A stretch of DNA of 64,000 nt from Pachyseris speciosa (lineage: Eukaryota > Cnidaria > Anthozoa > Scleractinia > Pachyseridae). Below are positions 59,061-64,000 of the stretch, piece by piece. How positions within the stretch are numbered: the stretch's first letter is position 1; every line of letters begins with the position of its first letter. The stretch is from positions 1,256,001 through 1,320,000 of the forward strand of contig JAEMWC010000037.1 in the NCBI GenBank assembly GCA_016490735.1, written 5' to 3'. The position numbers were made by a program, and so were the translations under genes. The notes beneath the pieces were generated by a model. It was not told the origin of the DNA, searched no databases, and was given only the letters and a program-made list of their open reading frames with translations.

Positions 59061-62000
59061 CTGAAAAAAATAAAAAGCAAAAGTTCACTTCAAAAACAAG
59101 TGTTTTTTAGGACTAGCTAGAGTAATTAGGTGATTTTTGGTGGATCTGGGATTCTACCGACTACTTTAGACCCGCTAAGCACGATGAACGATTCCTGGAG
59201 CTCCACGAAAAGAGACGTCTTGTAGAAAGCCTCGTTTTTAGCTGTGCTGTCTTTAATTCAACTACATAGAGTACGGTTTTCTTGACTATATAATCAGTCG
59301 CATGTCTAAAGCTAATCGAGTGTTAGAAAGGCGCACTGAGCAAACTTAGGACGACAAACTCACTGACCGACAAGTCTCTGTAACTTGAGTGCTACTTACT
59401 ATATTGACTTAACGGGAATAGTGAACCACTATTTAGCCTTAACACAGGCACGGTTTGGCTTATCAGGTGTTAAACACAGTGCCCGTGCCTGAGCTCGGGC
59501 TCAAATCAAGGACCTTAGTGCGATACAGTAAACCACTTGTGTGTTGACCAGTATCCTCCACTCTAGAAGTAAACTGATGCTAAATTGTTGAAAATTACCG
59601 CTGATTTTTTTTGGAAAACAAGGAAATAATATTTCAGACAAAACAGCTTTTATTTTGTCGCCGATTCTCGCCTTTAAATTTCCGGCGCGCTGCCATGTTG
59701 AATTTCACGACGTAATTCGGTTGCCCAATAGTATTTCCTGCTTTCTGACAAAAGCTGGAGCCGTGTGACATCAAGAAATACAAAAAGGACGCGTGTGAGG
59801 AGTTAAAAAAACGAAAATACGTTACAAGGATGTCCAATTTGGAATTTCTACGTTTTCAAGGTCAATTTCCTATTAGAATGGAGGTTTCCTTTCAAAATCC
59901 ATAACGACCTCTTGACGAACTCTTTGAAAGCGAGCCTGAGTCTGTGATGGTGTCGGGTGAACATCTGAGTTTCTCCTTCGTCATTAGAATCCTGATTGTG
60001 GCTAAGAAACACCAGCGCAATCTCCAAAGGACCCTGCCAACAAACACAAAGCTATGTAACGCTCAGTTCAGTTCAGTTAGCCAAACAACATAAACAATTA
60101 TATACCATAATAGTAAGCTGGCAAGGGAGCCCAGAAGAAAGCAAGAGGCTGGGCTCTCTAGTCACAAAGGAAATAAGAAGAAGAACTGAATTATGTGGAG
60201 TGAGTCAAAAATAATACATCAAGGCTGTGCTCTAAGTAAAATTTTTGGGAGCCCCAAACTCTGAACCTTTGAAACTCAGGGTGCCCAGCATAGTAATTTT
60301 GTGCAAAAATACAATACAATACGTTATTATATAATTCTCCCCAAGGGGCTTTTCAGACTTAATTTACAATGTTATATATAATATAAATACGACTAATGAT
60401 ATAAAATATAATAACTTACATGAAATTGATGTATAAATAACAACTTAAAAGTTACAAATGCTAAAATTAACAATAATAACAGCTAACACTGTGATAATAT
60501 ACAATAGTTGTATGTTGAGATAGCCTATTTCTTCATTAATTCTGCCTTTGCATGCTTTTTAAATGATCTCAATGATCGAGCAGTTCTAGTGTTGTTACTG
60601 AGACTATTCCTCGCTTTTGCTGCCCTATAAAAGAAACCGCGCTGGGCAGTCGCTGTCCGGCATTCTGTTGCGGAGATTGTAAGCGTGTGCATTTGATCGC
60701 TTCCCTATCTTACAGCTAATATATGCTGGCACTAAGTTGTTAACACATTTATACATCATTGTCACATCACATCACATCCTCTATAGTTAGCCAGCCAAGA
60801 GCTTTCAAGGCCGGTGTAACATGATCGTATTCCCCTGTGTCAGTTAGTATACGGGCAGCAAAGTTCTGCATAAGTTGTAGTTTATGGATGTTCTGTTTGT
60901 AAGTACCAGACCATACAGCCGAACAGTAAAATAATTTACTAAATACAATGGAGTTAGTCATTATATACAGAACTTAAAACTATTGCTTGTCGCCAAAAGG
61001 TAAAAGTCGCCAGGCGTCCCCCGGGCACTGCTACAGCACAGCCCTGATACACTAAGACTAAAATAACTTAAACGAAATGATAGTTATTATTTAGTGGTAG
61101 ACTGGAAGGAGCATAACGACAGGGCGCAGTGCGCATATCAGAGTTCAGAAAACAGGACCTTGGTTGAGCAGAAAACTTCCTTGGGATGGTACGACAGAAA
61201 GGAATATATAACTGAATTGACCTACGTGTTATAACAACGTACCTCATTGGTATGTAAAATAAAATTGGAAAAATTGACTGGAAGGAAGAAGTTGTTATAA
61301 TAAGAATACGTAAATTTACCAAGGTTCAAGGTTCATATCCCGGATACAGTAAACATATTACCGCTTATCTTTACTATTCAACAGCTAATGCACCTTACTG
61401 GTGTTGGCAATGAAGTGTTAAGGGACCAGAGGACGCTCTGTGAGGTATGTTTGGACGATGGTGCGAAAAGGGCGTGGACCTTTAAATCAAATATCTGCTA
61501 CGTTAAGCGGTATGTTTTTGGCGTTGCCTAGTCTGGAAAGGAATCAAGGTACAGTTTAAAAGCTAACCGTAAATTTACCGCTGGCAAGAAAAGCCCTGGG
61601 CTGCAGTCGGTAGGTGAGAGGGGAGCAACAAACGACCAATGGGAAGAACGACAATGAAGTGTAACATGAAGATTGTGCGAGATATAAAGGACACAGTGAC
61701 ACAGGAAAGAGCAGCCTGGAGAAATTTGTGAGCACTGCGTGGTAGGAGTGCAAAACATGACTGAGTAGGGAACGAACATACGAGCGTGCGTGTGCGATTG
61801 TACGTGTCAACAATCTGAGCTTGTGAGTAAACGAATACCGACCTGATTAACTGTAGTACCAATAGAGCCTTGTAGTACCATCTGCAGCATCTTAGGATCA
61901 GGCGGCTCCTGCTGTACTGCATTCACAAGCTCTTTGGTTCGCAATTCCATATCCTCGATGGCGACTTCGATTGGGCTGAGCACGATCTACAACGTGTACA

Positions 62001-63693
62001 ACAAGACATACTGTCAAAGACAAACGACTAAAAAAAATAATCCTGAACAAGACACAAGCCACGCTATAGAATATTTCTTGTCGATACTCATGTGTGGTGC
62101 CGCAATACTGTCAAACCATGACAAAATTTACCAGGAAAGCCTCTCTCCAAAACCTCCTCAACCTCGTTCCCAAAGGCAGGAAAAAGGTACCTTGGGAACG
62201 AGGTTGCGGCGAACGAAAACTGGTAAATACGGCTTTTTATGCTCCCAAACTTCCATTCAATCACCTCGCTTGCGCACTACTTAAAACCTTTAGAAAGGAA
62301 AATAGGATAATAACGTGAAGTAGTTACTGACCTGTTCACGGTGAACGACATTGACTCGGGTCTTGACATAAGGGAATGAGTTGGCAGCCGTCAAGATTGT
62401 CTTTCTCTTGTACTGGGTCACTAACTCGCCATGTGCCTTGCCACTTGGTGTGAATGGCGTCTCGTACATAAATCTCCCTAGACGTGAAATGAACGTATTT
62501 CCTTTTATAACAACTTAGAATTTTAAATAAAAAACTGGCAGCAGGAAGCTAAGGTAGATTTGCACGTGTGCTAAACATTAAGAGCTTTACAAGATTTCCT
62601 TACACATGAAGGAAACGATTCTTTTAGCTTTCCTCACTGCGCCTCTATTCGCAGACACCACCTTACGAATGTAATTCACCCGTGAATATTCCGTTAGATC
62701 GGACAATTTTCGTATCGAAATCGGAGAACAAAGAGGTGGTAGAACACAAACTGAGCGCACAGACTAAACCAAGAATGCAAGAATTTCTTAACCATTAAAG
62801 CCCTAAGGCGAACCGCATTTTTTCAAATCAGTGAACACTATATGTGAATATGTGAATGATCATCGTAGTTATGAACACTACTTATGCAGCAGTGAAAATA
62901 AATCCTGAAAAAAATTCTACGGGGTTTTCAGGCTTTATATCTATCATAGTGTTCATAACTGCGATGATCATTCACATATTCTTTCTTTAATCTGCAGTTC
63001 AAATATATGATTTTCATTTATTCACTCTCTGTACGGGTATGACACACAATTTGATAACTATTCATTGGTACATTAAAAACAAACATGTCAATTTTTAGAA
63101 GAGAAGTGAGTTCGAAACACAGAAATGAACTCAACTTTAAATTTGTCCAGTTGTTATGATATACTAGGTGTACCACTAAGCTATGGCTTATTTTTCAGTT
63201 CTTGATGCACAGATTAATATGACAAATGTATTACATGATATATTTATTTTGAAAGAGTTGTAGGGGTGGTTAACCAAATCATGGGTAGGAGGGGGTCAGG
63301 ATTTATGATTTCATTTAGAAGATCTTAACAAGAAATTTGTCTGAGGAAATTGCGAAACAGTTACCAAATATTCACAATGTTATGGCGTTATGTGCCAATC
63401 GGAACTCTTATTGACCACATTTACTCGCTTCTACTCTGCCTGTGAGAGTATCTACCATCATTCCTGCACCAGTCCACCCCAGCTGATCTATCCAACAATG
63501 AAGAGAACTTACTTAAGTTGAAATTCTTGTCAAAGTAAGTTCTACGGTCTTTCAGTTCATATTCGTCGAAGTAAGGGTCCACAAATGTAAGCTGTATGTA
63601 AGCTTTATCTGGGTCAAGCTTATCTTGTTCAACAGCATTGGAATCTTTTATCACTTCAACAACATCTGGCCCAAACTTTTCTCCATAAAATGA
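58901..63693 (-). CDS. DOCK6/7/8-like RhoGEF, last five exons (partial)
   Basis: Exons 63693-63513, 62477-62332, 61986-61843, 60033-59909 and 59060-58901 join in phase to 251 C-terminal residues. They cover the later part of the DHR-2 domain: [106 protein letters not shown] and [36 protein letters not shown] and GTTVNQGPLE are characteristic of the DOCK-C group rather than DOCK-A, B or D. DHR-2 loads GTP onto Rac or Cdc42; the [12 protein letters not shown] segment is the alpha-10 insert region that acts as nucleotide sensor. The 5' part is outside the window. Confidence 0.93.
59909..60033 (-). CDS. DOCK-C exon, DHR-2 lobe C
   Basis: 125 nt, [16 protein letters not shown] through LAFKEFVK. 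Acceptor TTGTTGGCAG, donor AGAG|GTCGTT, phase 2 out. Confidence 0.93.
60305..60966 (-). mobile_element. LINE 3' fragment (CR1/L2-like) in a DOCK intron
   Basis: Minus strand reads [40 protein letters not shown], then after frame changes [11 protein letters not shown] and [15 protein letters not shown], the C-terminal end of a non-LTR reverse transcriptase. It has at least two frame changes. The 3' UTR ends near 60305 with a GCCCCTTGGGGAG hairpin-like sequence and ATTGT units. Flanking AAGGCTGTGCTCTAAG and the inverted AGGGCTGTGCTGTAGC suggest insertion into an older repeat. Confidence 0.78.
61843..61986 (-). CDS. DOCK-C exon, DHR-2 ([10 protein letters not shown])
   Basis: 144 nt, phase 0 both ends. 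Acceptor CGTTGTAG, donor AATCAG|GTCGGT. Contains the conserved IEVAIEDM helix and the [10 protein letters not shown] segment. Confidence 0.95.
62159..62206. repeat. Short hairpin (AACCTCGTTCCCAA)
   Basis: CAACCTCGTTCCCAA and its complement about 15 bp apart, in a DOCK intron. Confidence 0.8.
62332..62477 (-). CDS. DOCK-C exon, DHR-2 (FMYETPFT)
   Basis: 146 nt. Acceptor ACGTCTAG, donor GAACAG|GTCAGT. Encodes [20 protein letters not shown] and on to VNVVHREQ. Confidence 0.94.
62846..63060. repeat. Fold-back joined to a SINE-like body
   Basis: Arms GAATATGTGAATGATCATCG at 62846 and its complement ending at 62981 enclose about 60 bp. The sequence after it, CTGCAGTTCAAATATATGAT, matches the body of the tRNA-headed SINE at 5385-5700. 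Confidence 0.7.
63513..63693 (-). CDS. DOCK-C exon, DHR-2 (YFDEYEL)
   Basis: 181 nt, [10 protein letters not shown] through KNFNL. Acceptor TTTTTCAG, donor TTAA|GTAAGT. Phase 1 out: the A joins GG of the next exon to give the RRFMYE sequence. Confidence 0.93.
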
Positions 63694-64000
63694 CTGAAAA
63701 ACAAACAAACAAACAAACAAATAAACAAATAATTTAGGCCCCTGCTTCTTAAAATGTAACATGAATTCATATCATTGATAACTGTAATGCCAGTTGTACC
63801 AACGAAAACAATTGAAAAGTCACTCTTAAGAATGCCTTAAATGTTGAAAAAATAAACAGCATGATTTGAAAGGAACAGAACATTTGAATTTCATGGAATA
63901 GCATGCACGACTGAAGGCGCTCCTATAGCGTATGTATCAAATAGTTCACGGCGAAAGTAGGTCCACAACAGGTATCTGACAAGTCATAACATAAGCAAGT

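Overview
This is animal nuclear DNA, most likely from a cnidarian and probably a stony coral. The evidence is three multi-exon genes with metazoan domain architectures and GT/AG introns, AT-rich introns packed with fold-back repeats, a Penelope-like element with hammerhead ribozymes, and a tRNA-headed SINE of a kind I associate with coral genomes. The species cannot be fixed from the window. Nothing here is prokaryotic: there are no operons and no CRISPR array.

Layout. (1) 1-1922: 3' flank, no convincing gene. (2) 42173 down to 1923, minus strand: a complete YTHDC1-type gene (nuclear m6A reader) in 15 exons. All exon phases join, giving an 849-residue protein with the whole YTH domain and an Arg/Ser-rich tail. 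About 94% of the locus is intron. (3) 42174-42467: a short divergent promoter interval. (4) 42468-52203, plus strand: a complete PHF24/GINIP-type gene with an N-terminal MG myristoylation-like start, a C4HC3 PHD finger and three canonical EF-hand loops, about 383 residues. (5) 52204-58900: mostly repeats, with one unrecognised 75-codon ORF at 57023-57250. (6) 63693 down to 58901, minus strand: the last five exons of a DOCK-C (DOCK6/7/8-like) guanine nucleotide exchange factor; its 5' part lies beyond the window.

Mobile DNA fills the introns. YTHDC1 intron 8 holds a 4.19-kb array of a 390-bp unit (10.7 copies, nearly identical) whose unit is itself a terminal-inverted-repeat element. Next to it is a 5'-truncated Penelope-like element whose about 345-bp inverted arms each carry an intact-looking type I hammerhead ribozyme, then a 1.9-kb hAT-like non-autonomous element. 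Other YTHDC1 introns hold a 1583-bp and a 1562-bp element with CAGT/CAGTG ends and TA duplications, a decayed DDE-type transposase gene with GTTACC subterminal repeats, and three diverged copies of an unnamed family. PHF24 introns hold fold-backs, a SINE, a LINE tail and three decayed hammerhead-like sequences. A DOCK intron holds a second LINE tail.

The three genes are not a pathway: one reads m6A in nuclear RNA, one is a membrane-tethered signalling protein in vertebrates, and one activates Rho-family GTPases. The only structural link is the head-to-head arrangement of YTHDC1 and PHF24, whose start codons are separated by 294 bp and which may share a promoter.
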